Positions 17,128 to 26,900 of a stretch of DNA of 64,000 bases are shown here, piece by piece (position 1 is the stretch's first letter; each line of letters opens with the position of its first letter). The stretch is from positions 5,915 to 69,914 of the forward strand of contig CAMNLA010000055.1 of NCBI GenBank assembly GCA_946542925.1, written 5' to 3'. Below the pieces are notes generated by a model, which was given only the letters and a program-made list of their open reading frames with translations, searched no databases and was not told the DNA's origin. Both the position numbers and the translations under genes were made by a program. The stretch comes from UBA4363 sp002393965. GTDB lineage: Bacteria; Bacteroidota; Bacteroidia; Bacteroidales; Paludibacteraceae.

Positions 17128-18159
17128 ATGAGCAGGAAAGACAGCAGTCTAACGCGGGCGACGAAGCGTCTGAGAGTGGTACTTCGTCCCATCACGTGGG
17201 TCGTGGCGCACCTGGTGAGTCTGGTGACGGGCATCAAGGACCGCAAGCGTCAGAAAGAGGTATTGTATAGGGTGATATTCGAGACGGACACGCCGGCAGG
17301 GAAGCGATTTGACGTCATACTGATATGTTTCATCCTATTCTCGATTGTGGTCACAATCATGGAATCGATACCGTGGATCAGGACATCGTGTCATACGCTG
17401 TTTTTAGTAGCGGAATGGCTGACGACGCTGTTTTTCACGGCAGAGTATGTCTTGCGTCTGTACTGTTCGCCGGAGCCGAGAAAATATGCGTTGTCGGTGT
17501 TCGGAGTGATTGACTTCCTCGCCACGATCCCGCTGTATCTGATGTTCTTCGTCACATCGGCCCAGTACCTGATAATCCTGCGAGCGTTCCGTCTGGTGAG
17601 AATCTTCCGCGTGTTCAAGCTATTCAGTTTCCTAAGCGAGGGCGAGCAATTGATCGAGAGTCTGGTGGCCTCGGCCCGTAAGTTGCTGGTTTTCTTCCTG
17701 TTCATATTGATCCTGTGTATCGCAATCGGGACGTTGATGTTCATGTTTGAAGGCGGTAGGGCTGGCAGTGAGTTCCGGACGATACCGGACTCGATCTACT
17801 GGGCCATTGTGACACTGACGACAGTCGGATACGGCGACATCACGCCAACGACGGCGGTGGGGAGAGTATTGTCGAGCCTGGTGATGCTGCTGGGATACAC
17901 GATCATAGCCATACCGACGGGCATCGTATCGGTAGCAATGTTCCGGACAGTGAAGGGCAAGAAAGTGTTAGAGTGTCCACACTGCCACACGACGGACCAC
18001 AAGCGCAGTGACCGATTCTGTCAGCACTGCGGCACACCGCTGATCGTGCCAGACGAGGAGACGGACCGCATCACGGACGCCCTCACGGGCATCCCGAACG
18101 AGATGTCGGAACGGTTTGCCGAGATGAAAGAAGAGGAAAAGAAGCACAAGAATACATGA
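17128..18159 (+). CDS. Voltage-gated K+ channel with C-terminal zinc ribbon
   Basis: 343 residues from the ATG at 17128; a frame open from 17026 adds 34 non-family-like residues. Six transmembrane segments: S1 FDVILICFILFSIVVTI; S4 with arginines every third residue (LRAFRLVRIFRVFKLF); and a pore with selectivity filter TLTTVGYGD between S5 and S6. This is a Kv-type tetrameric channel of the inner membrane. After S6 comes a cytosolic zinc ribbon (CPHC-x12-CQHC) and an acidic/basic tail. The ribbon may serve as a regulatory or tetramer-stabilising domain (inference). It has its own promoter. Confidence 0.93.
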   Translation: MSRKDSSLTRATKRLRVVLRPITWVVAHLVSLVTGIKDRKRQKEVLYRVIFETDTPAGKRFDVILICFILFSIVVTIMESIPWIRTSCHTLFLVAEWLTTLFFTAEYVLRLYCSPEPRKYALSVFGVIDFLATIPLYLMFFVTSAQYLIILRAFRLVRIFRVFKLFSFLSEGEQLIESLVASARKLLVFFLFILILCIAIGTLMFMFEGGRAGSEFRTIPDSIYWAIVTLTTVGYGDITPTTAVGRVLSSLVMLLGYTIIAIPTGIVSVAMFRTVKGKKVLECPHCHTTDHKRSDRFCQHCGTPLIVPDEETDRITDALTGIPNEMSERFAEMKEEEKKHKNT

Positions 18160-18197
18160 AAAAAGGCGTTGGATACATGATTTTAACAAATTATTAC

Positions 18198-18205
18198 TAT
18201 TTTTG
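18198..18205 (+). promoter_or_regulatory. Candidate -7 box for the polysaccharide block
   Basis: TATTTTTG matches TAnnTTTG, 26 bases before the first export lipoprotein gene. No TTG at the usual distance is visible, so the site is tentative. Confidence 0.35.
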
Positions 18206-18231
18206 CATATATTAGTATGTCGGACTGCTGA

Positions 18232-19005
18232 ATGAGAAGCAAGATAAGAACATATATTCTGTTTATAGCATTGGGAGTGCTGATGAGCAGTTGCATCACA
18301 TCGAGGAAGACGAATTACCTTCAGGATTCGGGCATCGACATTGAGCAATACAAAAGGATTGACAGCATGTACCTGCACGACGACTACCGCCTTCAGGTAG
18401 GTGATCAGATTTATTTCCAGATACTGTCAACGTCGGAAGAAGCGCCGAAGATATTCGGTCAGAGCGGTACGATGCAAACGAACATGCAGAACGGTTTGAT
18501 GACGTACAAGGTGTACAGCGACTCGTGTATTGACTTTCCGTTCATCGGTCCGGTAAAAGTGGTGGGCCACACGACGAGAGAGACGAAAGAGGTGCTGGAG
18601 AAAGCCCTGGAGGACTATGTGCCGAACTGCAACGTGGAGGTGTGGCTGGCGAAGGCGAAATTCACGGTCATCGGACCAGGCAATACGGGCACGTATGACA
18701 TGCCGAAGGAGCGTCTGACCATCTTCGAGGCTCTCTCGGTGGCTGGCGACCTGAAGCCGCTATCGGACCGCAAGAAGATCCATCTGTTGCGCAAGAAAGA
18801 CGGGAAGACGATTGTGAAGACGTTCGATGTAAGGTCGAAAGACATCATCGGTTCGGAGTACTACTACATAGAACCCAATGACGTCATCTACGTCCCGAAC
18901 ATCACCGGTCAGTTCTTCAGCATCACATCGTTCAGTGCGTTGCTATCGACCATCACATCGGCCATATCGTTCGGAGTGCTGATCTATTCGTTGAGCAACA
19001 AATAG
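18232..19005 (+). CDS. Wza-like polysaccharide export lipoprotein (copy 1)
   Basis: 257 residues with a lipobox (LMSSC, lipidated Cys at about 21). The Poly_export domain begins at YRLQVGDQIYFQI. SLBB-type sequence follows (FTVIGPGNTGTYDM, then LTIFEALSVAGDL). A C-terminal hydrophobic helix (about 235-255) could cross the outer membrane, as Wza's does. Wza-family proteins form the outer-membrane exit channel for capsule or exopolysaccharide. The next gene is a paralogue of the same size, 12 bases on. Confidence 0.9.
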   Translation: MRSKIRTYILFIALGVLMSSCITSRKTNYLQDSGIDIEQYKRIDSMYLHDDYRLQVGDQIYFQILSTSEEAPKIFGQSGTMQTNMQNGLMTYKVYSDSCIDFPFIGPVKVVGHTTRETKEVLEKALEDYVPNCNVEVWLAKAKFTVIGPGNTGTYDMPKERLTIFEALSVAGDLKPLSDRKKIHLLRKKDGKTIVKTFDVRSKDIIGSEYYYIEPNDVIYVPNITGQFFSITSFSALLSTITSAISFGVLIYSLSNK

Positions 19006-19017
19006 AAAGAGTCAGAA

Positions 19018-19800
19018 ATGGAAATACGCCATCATTCACATAGAAGCCAGAGGATACGGTTCGGAATAGGCATTACGGCAGGGGTTGTGCTGTTGCTGTG
19101 TGCATCGTGCGTAACGAACCGCAGCACGAAGTATCTGCAGAACATACGTGAGGACTTCGGAAAGGCGCAGTACGAGGAGTACCGTCTGCAGCCGAAAGAC
19201 GAGATTCTATTTCAGGTGTTCACGACGAACGAGGACGCAGCCAAGATGTTCAACACGGCGGGCGGAGCGACGCAGACGAGCAATCAGTTCGGAGGCCGTC
19301 GGATCTATGACGACGGGACGGTGGACCTGCCGTATATTGACCACGTAAAGATAGCCGGAATGACGACCCGAGAGGCGGGTCAGTACCTGACGGAGGTGCT
19401 ACGCCCTTACATTTCGGACGACCTGTTTGTGAAAGTGGAGCTGGGCAAGAAGATGTACTACACCATCGGGGAGACGGGTTCGCGGAACTATGAGATGTAC
19501 AAAGACCAGATGAACATCTTCGAGGCTCTGGCACAGAGCGGCGACCTGAACATCGAGGCAGACCGCAAGAAGGTAAAGATCCTGCGCAACACGAATGGTC
19601 AAGACACGATCATCGAATTCGACATCCGCTCGAAAGACATCGTCGATTCGGAACTGTACTACATACAGCCAGGAGACGTCATCCTGGTGAACAGGCCGAA
19701 GGCCTCCTTCTTCAAGATCACTTCGTTCTCGACTTTCCTGAGCGTTGTCATTTCCTCCATCAGTTTTATCCTTCTGGTCATCAACTACACCAACAACTAA
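19018..19800 (+). CDS. Wza-like polysaccharide export lipoprotein (copy 2)
   Basis: 260 residues with a lipobox (LLCASC, Cys at about 31) after an unusual His/Arg-rich leader. The same plan as copy 1: YRLQPKDEILFQVF, then YTIGETGSRNYEMYKDQMN, MNIFEALAQSGDL, and a final hydrophobic helix. The two proteins are clearly paralogous but diverged throughout, so this is an old duplication. They may form a mixed channel or act as outer-membrane exit pore and accessory (inference). A Wzc-like kinase follows 43 bases downstream. Confidence 0.9.
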   Translation: MEIRHHSHRSQRIRFGIGITAGVVLLLCASCVTNRSTKYLQNIREDFGKAQYEEYRLQPKDEILFQVFTTNEDAAKMFNTAGGATQTSNQFGGRRIYDDGTVDLPYIDHVKIAGMTTREAGQYLTEVLRPYISDDLFVKVELGKKMYYTIGETGSRNYEMYKDQMNIFEALAQSGDLNIEADRKKVKILRNTNGQDTIIEFDIRSKDIVDSELYYIQPGDVILVNRPKASFFKITSFSTFLSVVISSISFILLVINYTNN

Positions 19801-19843
19801 ACGAAACAGCAGTCAGGCCAAGATTGGCTGACAAAGAAAAGAT

Positions 19844-22369
19844 ATGAACGACTCCAATTTCTATCCACATACATCCCTCACGCCGGAGGAAGGGCAGAGT
19901 CCGAGCGCGGGCACGGGAGCGCCTTCGCAGGCGTCGAGACAGAGCAATTTCAAGCCGGATGATCAAGACGGCGGGGGATTCGACATTATGTCGTGGGTGT
20001 TCCGCATCCTGCATTACTGGTATCTGTTCGTCATCGGCATCACGGTTGCGTTTGTACTCTCGCACTACCAGAACAGGAAGTGGCAGCCAATCTACCAGAC
20101 GAAAGCGACCATCCTGATTGAAGACGGAAAAGGCGGCAACTTCGGCGGCTACAACTCGACGATGCAGGGATTCGGTGTACAGTCGTCGTACAGAAACATC
20201 AACAACCAGATCATCATCTTCGGTTCACACGACCTAATAGAAAAGGCTCTGGACCGTCTGCCCCTAGACATCAACTGCTACACCAAAGGGAAGTACCGCA
20301 CCAACGACATCTACAAACAGGAACCTGTGACAATCTCAAAGGCCTTTGTCTCGCAGGACGCATACGGTACGGAATTTACCATCAGTGATGCCGGCGACCA
20401 GTCGACCTACTACATCTCATGGGTATCGAACGAGCAGAATTTCAAAGTAAAGGGTCACTACGGCATACCGCTGACGTGTCCGGAATTCAACCTCAAAGTT
20501 GACCTAAACGACCGTTACATCCCCAAATACACGTTCTATTTCCAGTTCCTGGACAAAGAGAAACTGATTGCAAACTACAGCAGTCGGTTGTCGTTTGACT
20601 TTGTAATGAAAGGTTCGTCGGTTGTTTCGGTCCAGCTGACGGGACCGTCGGCCCAACGTGACGTAGACTTCATCAACTGTCTATGTGAATGCTTCATCGA
20701 CCAGTCGCTGGAGCGCAAGAACGAAGTAGCCTCGAAGACCATCGACTTCATCGAGTCGCAACTGGCAAACATCTCCGATTCGCTGACGCAGTCAGAAGGC
20801 CGTCTGAAGAACTACCGCATCAGCAATCAGATTGTCGATATCGGCAGTTACACATCGCAGTTGATCTCGGACAACCGGAAATTCGATGACCAGTTCACTG
20901 CCTTCCGTCTGAAAGAGACGTACTTCAACTACCTGCTGAACTACCTGAACAGCCACAACACGACAGACATCATCGCATTGCCATCGACACTCGGCATTTC
21001 GGATGCCACGCTGAACAAATACGTGCAGGAGTACAACACCCTGTTGCAGAAGCGCAGTGAGATGGGCGAGAAGAATCCATACTACACGAAATACACGAAC
21101 GACTTGGAGCAGTTGCGTACGAACATGCGGATGGTAACCACGAACATGCGTTCTGCCTTGAACATCGAGAAACAGAACCTGGTCAGCCAGACACGTGAGG
21201 TCAGGGGACAGATTTCGTCGCTCCCAGACAAGGAAAGCCGCATGAGCGACTACGAACGGAAGTTCAAGATCCACGACAACTACTATTCCTTCCTATTGCA
21301 GAAGCGTGCAGAATCACAAGTGCAGAAAGCCTCGAACTCGTCGGACAACGTCATACTGGAGCGAGCGCACGTCGTGTCGATCGTAAACGGAGACGTCAAA
21401 GGCAAGACAAAGACATTCTATCTGGCCGTCGGAGTACTAATACCGTTCCTGTTCATCCTGCTGAAATTCTTCCTAAACACGAAGATCATGGACCGGAAAG
21501 ACGTGGAGAAATACTCTCCGTATCCGTATTTCGGTTCGATCCGCCACACGACGAGCAAGAGCAAGATCCCTGTACTGGGCAGTCCACGCTCAGGATTGGC
21601 AGAGGCGTACCGAATTATCCGTACACGAATTGAATTCATCGTACAGCGTCAATTCCCGACAATGCTGCTGATCACGTCAACGGAATCGGGTGACGGAAAG
21701 ACCACCTTTGCCCTGAACTTTGCCGCGATGTATGCCCATACGAAGCGCAAGACAGTACTGGTGGACCTTGACCTGCGCAAGCCGAGTGTGATAGACCGCC
21801 TCGGGTTGCCGAACGACAAACGAACGGGAATCTCGAACTACCTGATCGGTCAAATTGACGACTACCACGAACTAATCATCCGGGACGAGCATTACAACTT
21901 CGACATCATCTCCGGCGGTACGGTCCCTCCCAACCCAGGCGAGCTGATCCGTTCGGAGAAACTGCTTGAGATGTTCCGTATGTTGCAGAAGGAGTATGAC
22001 CACATCGTGATAGACACCTCGCCGGTAGGACTAGTAGCTGATGCGTATGCACTGATGCTACAGGTTGACATCAACATCTTCATTGTGCGCAGTGACAAGA
22101 CGAACAAAAACTTCTTCGAGAGCATCCTGCAGCAGATCAAGTCGGACAACGTGCCGAACGTCTATGTGGTGCTGAATGACATTGACCAGAAAAAAGCATC
22201 GTACTCGAACTACCACGAGTACGGACGCAGGTCGTACTATATGAAGAAAGACGAGTACCACAACTATACTCAAGAATACTTCGATGACGAGGAAGAAGAG
22301 GCACAGGACGAGTCGTTGTGGAAGAAAGTGAAAACGAAGCTCAAGAAACTGAAGCGGGAATACTATTAA
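19844..22369 (+). CDS. Wzc-like chain-length regulator and tyrosine autokinase
   Basis: 841 residues. A disordered N-terminus, then a transmembrane helix near 55 (YWYLFVIGITVAFVLSHY), a long periplasmic Wzz-type region with coiled coil, a second helix near 530, and a cytosolic BY-kinase domain. Its Walker A is TSTESGDGKTTF, Walker A' is VLVDLDLRKPS, and Walker B is HIVIDTSPVG. The C-terminal tail holds a cluster of about ten tyrosines (RRSYYMKK, YHNYTQEYF, REYY) that would be autophosphorylated. BY-kinases with Wza-like lipoproteins control polysaccharide polymerisation and export. The identification is firm; the polymer is unknown. Confidence 0.93.
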   Translation: MNDSNFYPHTSLTPEEGQSPSAGTGAPSQASRQSNFKPDDQDGGGFDIMSWVFRILHYWYLFVIGITVAFVLSHYQNRKWQPIYQTKATILIEDGKGGNFGGYNSTMQGFGVQSSYRNINNQIIIFGSHDLIEKALDRLPLDINCYTKGKYRTNDIYKQEPVTISKAFVSQDAYGTEFTISDAGDQSTYYISWVSNEQNFKVKGHYGIPLTCPEFNLKVDLNDRYIPKYTFYFQFLDKEKLIANYSSRLSFDFVMKGSSVVSVQLTGPSAQRDVDFINCLCECFIDQSLERKNEVASKTIDFIESQLANISDSLTQSEGRLKNYRISNQIVDIGSYTSQLISDNRKFDDQFTAFRLKETYFNYLLNYLNSHNTTDIIALPSTLGISDATLNKYVQEYNTLLQKRSEMGEKNPYYTKYTNDLEQLRTNMRMVTTNMRSALNIEKQNLVSQTREVRGQISSLPDKESRMSDYERKFKIHDNYYSFLLQKRAESQVQKASNSSDNVILERAHVVSIVNGDVKGKTKTFYLAVGVLIPFLFILLKFFLNTKIMDRKDVEKYSPYPYFGSIRHTTSKSKIPVLGSPRSGLAEAYRIIRTRIEFIVQRQFPTMLLITSTESGDGKTTFALNFAAMYAHTKRKTVLVDLDLRKPSVIDRLGLPNDKRTGISNYLIGQIDDYHELIIRDEHYNFDIISGGTVPPNPGELIRSEKLLEMFRMLQKEYDHIVIDTSPVGLVADAYALMLQVDINIFIVRSDKTNKNFFESILQQIKSDNVPNVYVVLNDIDQKKASYSNYHEYGRRSYYMKKDEYHNYTQEYFDDEEEEAQDESLWKKVKTKLKKLKREYY

Positions 22370-22442
22370 CCAGCCCCCTCCCCTCTCCCGCCCCAAGGAA
22401 AGGCAAAAAAGCAAAAAGAGAAATACGAAAGAAAGGATACTT

Positions 22443-23741
22443 ATGATGCAAAAAAAAGACATCAGAATTGCAGTGGTAGGTCTAGGATACGTAGGCATGC
22501 CACTGGCTGTAGAATTCAGCAAGAAGTACGATGTACTGGGATTCGACATCAACCAGATGCGCGTGGACGAATTGAACCGTGCGGAAGACCATACGCTGGA
22601 GACCGATCCAGAGGATCTGAAAGCCGGCTTTGAGCGCAAAAAGAGCGGAAAGGGAATCGGTCTGGAATTCACTGCCGACGACTCGCGTCTGACGGAGCGC
22701 AACATTTTCATCGTTGCCGTCCCTACGGGCATAGACCGCTTCAACAACCCAGACCTCCGTCCATTGCTGGGCGCAAGCAAGACGGTCGGACAGCACCTGC
22801 GGAAGGGAGACCTTGTCATCTATGAATCGACGGTGTACCCTGGCTGTACGGAAGAGGACTGTGTTCCTATTCTGGAAAAGGAATCGGGTTTAAAGTTCAA
22901 TCAGGACTTCTACTGCGGATACTCACCGGAGCGCATCAATCCAGGTGATAAGGTAAACACGCTGACCAAAATCAGGAAGATCACATCGGGATCGACCCCT
23001 GAGACAGCTGACTTCGTCGATGAACTGTATGCCTCGATATTGGAGGTGCCGACCTACAAAGCTCCGAACATGAAGGTGGCTGAGGCATCGAAAGCCATTG
23101 AAAATGCGCAGCGCGACGTAAACATCTCATTCATGAACGAACTGGCTCTGATATTTGACAAGTTAGGAATCGACACGAATGACGTCATTGACGCTGCCTG
23201 CTCGAAATGGAACTTCAAGCCCTACCGTCCGGGTCTCGTAGGCGGTCACTGTATCGGAGTCGATCCGTACTATATGGTGCACAAAGCCAAGGCTGTGGGT
23301 TACAATCCAGAGGTTATCTCATCGGGAAGGCGTGTGAACAACAGCATTGCCGAACACATAGCGCATAAGGTCATGAAACTGATGATCAAGAACGGCAGCC
23401 GCATCAAGGATTCAAACATCCTGCTGATGGGCATCACCTTCAAGGAGAACTGTCCGGATATCCGCAACACCAAAGTGATAGACATCATCCGCGAGCTTAA
23501 AGAGTTTGACATCAATGTGGACATTTACGATCCGTGGGCGGACAAGGATGAGGTGAAAAAGGAATATGATGTTGAAATCTCCGCGACATACGATGAAGCG
23601 AAAAAGTATGACGCAGTCATACTTGCCGTTGCTCATAAGCAGTTCAAGGACTTTGACTTCAAGAAGCAGAAGCGCAACGGAGCCATTATCTATGACGTCA
23701 AGAACTTCGTGGACAGAGACGTCGCAGACGGCAGATTATAA
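22443..23741 (+). CDS. UDP-N-acetylhexosamine/UDP-glucose 6-dehydrogenase family enzyme
   Basis: 432 residues with two ATGs at 22443 and 22446. An N-terminal Rossmann fold (VVGLGYVGMPLAVEFSKK), a central domain (YESTVYPGCTEEDCVPIL and GYSPERINPGDK), and a C-terminal UDP-binding domain. The catalytic cysteine is in GGHCIGVDPYYM. PGCTEE and SPERINPGD fit the WbpO/TviB (UDP-GalNAc/GlcNAc) branch better than plain UDP-glucose dehydrogenase, by memory of the family. It would supply a uronic acid to the polymer exported by the upstream genes. It lies 73 bases after the kinase. Confidence 0.9.
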   Translation: MMQKKDIRIAVVGLGYVGMPLAVEFSKKYDVLGFDINQMRVDELNRAEDHTLETDPEDLKAGFERKKSGKGIGLEFTADDSRLTERNIFIVAVPTGIDRFNNPDLRPLLGASKTVGQHLRKGDLVIYESTVYPGCTEEDCVPILEKESGLKFNQDFYCGYSPERINPGDKVNTLTKIRKITSGSTPETADFVDELYASILEVPTYKAPNMKVAEASKAIENAQRDVNISFMNELALIFDKLGIDTNDVIDAACSKWNFKPYRPGLVGGHCIGVDPYYMVHKAKAVGYNPEVISSGRRVNNSIAEHIAHKVMKLMIKNGSRIKDSNILLMGITFKENCPDIRNTKVIDIIRELKEFDINVDIYDPWADKDEVKKEYDVEISATYDEAKKYDAVILAVAHKQFKDFDFKKQKRNGAIIYDVKNFVDRDVADGRL

Positions 23742-23824
23742 AAGTGACTAAAAAAAGAGACTCCTTATAATGATGTAACCATTGAAAGTTGGACGGTTTA
23801 CATTCATTTATGAAGTTTTTGATT

Positions 23825-23858
23825 GGAACAGAGCTCGGTATTGCACCGGGCTCTTTCC
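23825..23858. terminator. Hairpin between convergent genes
   Basis: agagctcggt / accgggctct with one G-T wobble, extended by ggaa/ttcc, around the five-base loop attgc. It sits between the sugar dehydrogenase (+) and mfd (-), where a two-way terminator would be expected, but flanking T-runs are weak. Confidence 0.5.
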
Positions 23859-23909
23859 ATTTAGCATCAGTTCGATTCTATCGTTCTTGTAGAACTGAAA
23901 AGAAAATAC

Positions 23910-26900
23910 TTATCGTCCGTTCGGAGAATCGGATACGGAATCGGACATCTGCTTCAGGACATCCAAGGCCTGATTAATGGTCTTGATGTCCCTGACAGAG
24001 ACGCTTCGCTTGCCAGCATCCTCCCTCAGACGACACTCCATCGGGTGGCTTGCCACATAGTTCAAAACGGCACCAAACACATCGCTACGATAGTAGGAAG
24101 ACTGCTGATTAGACACCATATACCCGATGAGCATACCACGCTTGATAGAAAGGCGTTCCATACCCATGCGCATTCCCAACCAACGGATCCGCAAGGCCGT
24201 AAAAAGATCCTGTACCTCTGGCGGGACGGGACCGAAACGGTCTTCGAGCCGGGAAGCGAACGCCTCGAGTTGTTCTTCGCTCTGCAAGCCATCCAACTCA
24301 CGATAGAGGGACATGCGTTCCGACACGCTTTCCACATAGAGTGTCGGTATCATGAGGGAGAGATCGCTCTCCAAGAGGCAGTCGGTGACATAGTTATTTC
24401 CGTCCTTATTCTCCTTTCTCTCCTCCTCGTACAAATCGGAGAACTCCTCGTCCTTCAATTCGTGTACTGCCTCGTTCAAGATTTTCTGGTAGGTCTCATA
24501 GCCCAAATCGGCGATAAAGCCACTCTGCTCGGCTCCGAGCATATTCCCAGCACCACGGATATCCAGATCCTGCATGGCAATCTGGAAGCCACTTCCCAAA
24601 TCGGCGAACGTCTCAATGGCCTGGAGTCGTCGTCTTGCTTCTGGAGTCACGACACTCATGGGCGGAGAGAGCAGGTAACAATATGCCTTACGGTTGCTTC
24701 GTCCCACGCGTCCGCGCAATTGGTGAAGATCGGAAAGTCCGAAATTCTGAGCATCGTTAATAATGATCGTATTGGCATTCGGGATATCAATACCGCTTTC
24801 GATAATGGTAGTAGCGATCAGAACGTCGTACTCGTAATCGATGAAATCGAGGATGATCTGTTCGAGTTTCTCAGCCTCCATCTGTCCATGTCCGACAGCG
24901 ATGCGAGCCTCCGGCACAACTCTATGAATAAAAGCCTGCAGTTCGTAGAGATTCTGGATGCGGTTATTGATAAAGAATACCTGTCCGTTACGTTCCATTT
25001 CCCGTACGATGGCCTCGCGTACCACTTGTTCGCCAAACTCCGCCAGTTCGGTCTGTATCGGATAGCGGTTGGGCGGCGGAGTGCTAATGATGGAAAGATC
25101 GCGTGCTCCCATCAGCGAGAACTGCAATGTGCGCGGTATTGGGGTTGCTGTGAGGGTAAGAGTATCCACATTCACCTTCATTGCCTTGAGTCGTTCCTTG
25201 ACAGAGACACCGAACTTCTGTTCCTCATCGATGATAAGAAGACCGAGATCCTTGAACTTCACGCGCTTCCCAACGAGTTTGTGAGTACCGATGATGATAT
25301 CGATCTGTCCATCAGCCAAGCGAGAGAGGACCTCCTTTGTCTGAGAGGCAGTCCTTGCCCTTGAGAGATAATCGATGTTGCACGGAAGGTCCTTCATCCG
25401 CTCAGTAAAAGAATTGTAATGCTGTAGCGCCAGAACGGTGGTAGGGACGAGCACAGCCACCTGTTTGCCATCGGCAACGGCCTTGAAAGCCGCTCTCATA
25501 GCCACCTCCGTCTTGCCGAATCCCACATCGCCACAGACGAGTCGATCCATCGGTAACGGCTTCTCCATATCCGCTTTCACATCCTGTGTTGCCTTGTATT
25601 GGTCGGGGGTATCTTCATAGAGGAAGCCTGCCTCGAGTTCCTTCTGCAGGTAGGAATCAGGCGAAAAGGCAAACCCCTTCTCCGCCTTGCGCCGTGCATA
25701 GAGCCTTATCAGATCTCGAGCAATATCCTTGACCTTCTTCTTGGTGCGTTCCTTGAGGCGCTCCCATGCGCCACTGCCAAGTTTATACACCTTTGGCGGT
25801 TCGCCATCGCGTCCCTTATACTTAGAGATGCGATGCAGGTTGTGGATATTGACGAAGATGGTATCGTTATCCTTATAAAGGAGTTTGATTACCTCCTGCT
25901 GATGTCCGTTCACATCCATCTTCAGCAATCCACCGAAACGTCCGACCCCGTGATCGATGTGAGTGACATAGTCACCGACCTTCAGTTCGTTAAGTTCCTT
26001 GAGCGTCATCACGACCTTGCCGTTGCGTGCGCGGTCGCTACGGAGTGCATACTTATGATAGCGGTCGAAGATCTGATGGTCGGTGAACACACAGATACGC
26101 ATATCCTCGTCAGAGAATCCCTCGTGTACGGTCCTAAGAACGGGGGTAAACGTCAGGTCCAATCCCTTATCTTCAAAGATTGCCTGGATACGGTCGGTCT
26201 GTTTCTTACTGTCACTCAGAATATTCAGGCTGTATCCATCCGCCAGAAATCTACGGAAGGACTCGGCTACCAAGTCAAAATTCTTATGGTAGAGCGGTTG
26301 CGGATGCGTATGGAATACTATCGTGGACTTGTCGGAAGCATCACCCTTGAGTTGAATGGACGAAAAAGAAGAAAGATTCCCGAAGAACACATCACCAGAA
26401 ACCGAATCGTCCAGCTCCATGGCGAAGTGATTCATCCTATCGCGAACGTAGAGAAAGTCGTTGAACACGAAGACGGCATCCTTGGGCAGGAACTCGGTAA
26501 AGGCGACCGATTCGCTTACGCCCTTCATCTCAGTGATGTCAGGGACGATGCTGACCGCATCCATCGTTTCCTCGCTGAGTTGGGATTCGATATTGAACAG
26601 ACGGATACTATCGATCTCATTACCGAAGAAATCGATACGATAAGGCAACTCCTTGGAATAGGAAAAAACATCCAAAATAGATCCTCGCTGAGAAAACTGA
26701 CCCGGTTCGTACACAAAATCCACCCGTTGGAATCCATTCTGAAGAAGTTCCTCTATCAGTTCCTCCGTATCGCAAACATCTCCGGTATGGAGTCTACGCA
26801 CCTTGCGTAGCAGCGACTTCTTGGAAACCAGTTTTTCGACCAGAGCTTCGGGATAAGTAAAAACGAGCAGAGGAGACTCGTCTGAAGAAGAAAGGCGGTT

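Noticed and set aside
24045..26810. Two long plus-strand frames (439 and 403 codons) opposite mfd
   Set aside because: They lie antisense to the clear Mfd coding sequence and have no domain motifs. They arise from codon bias.
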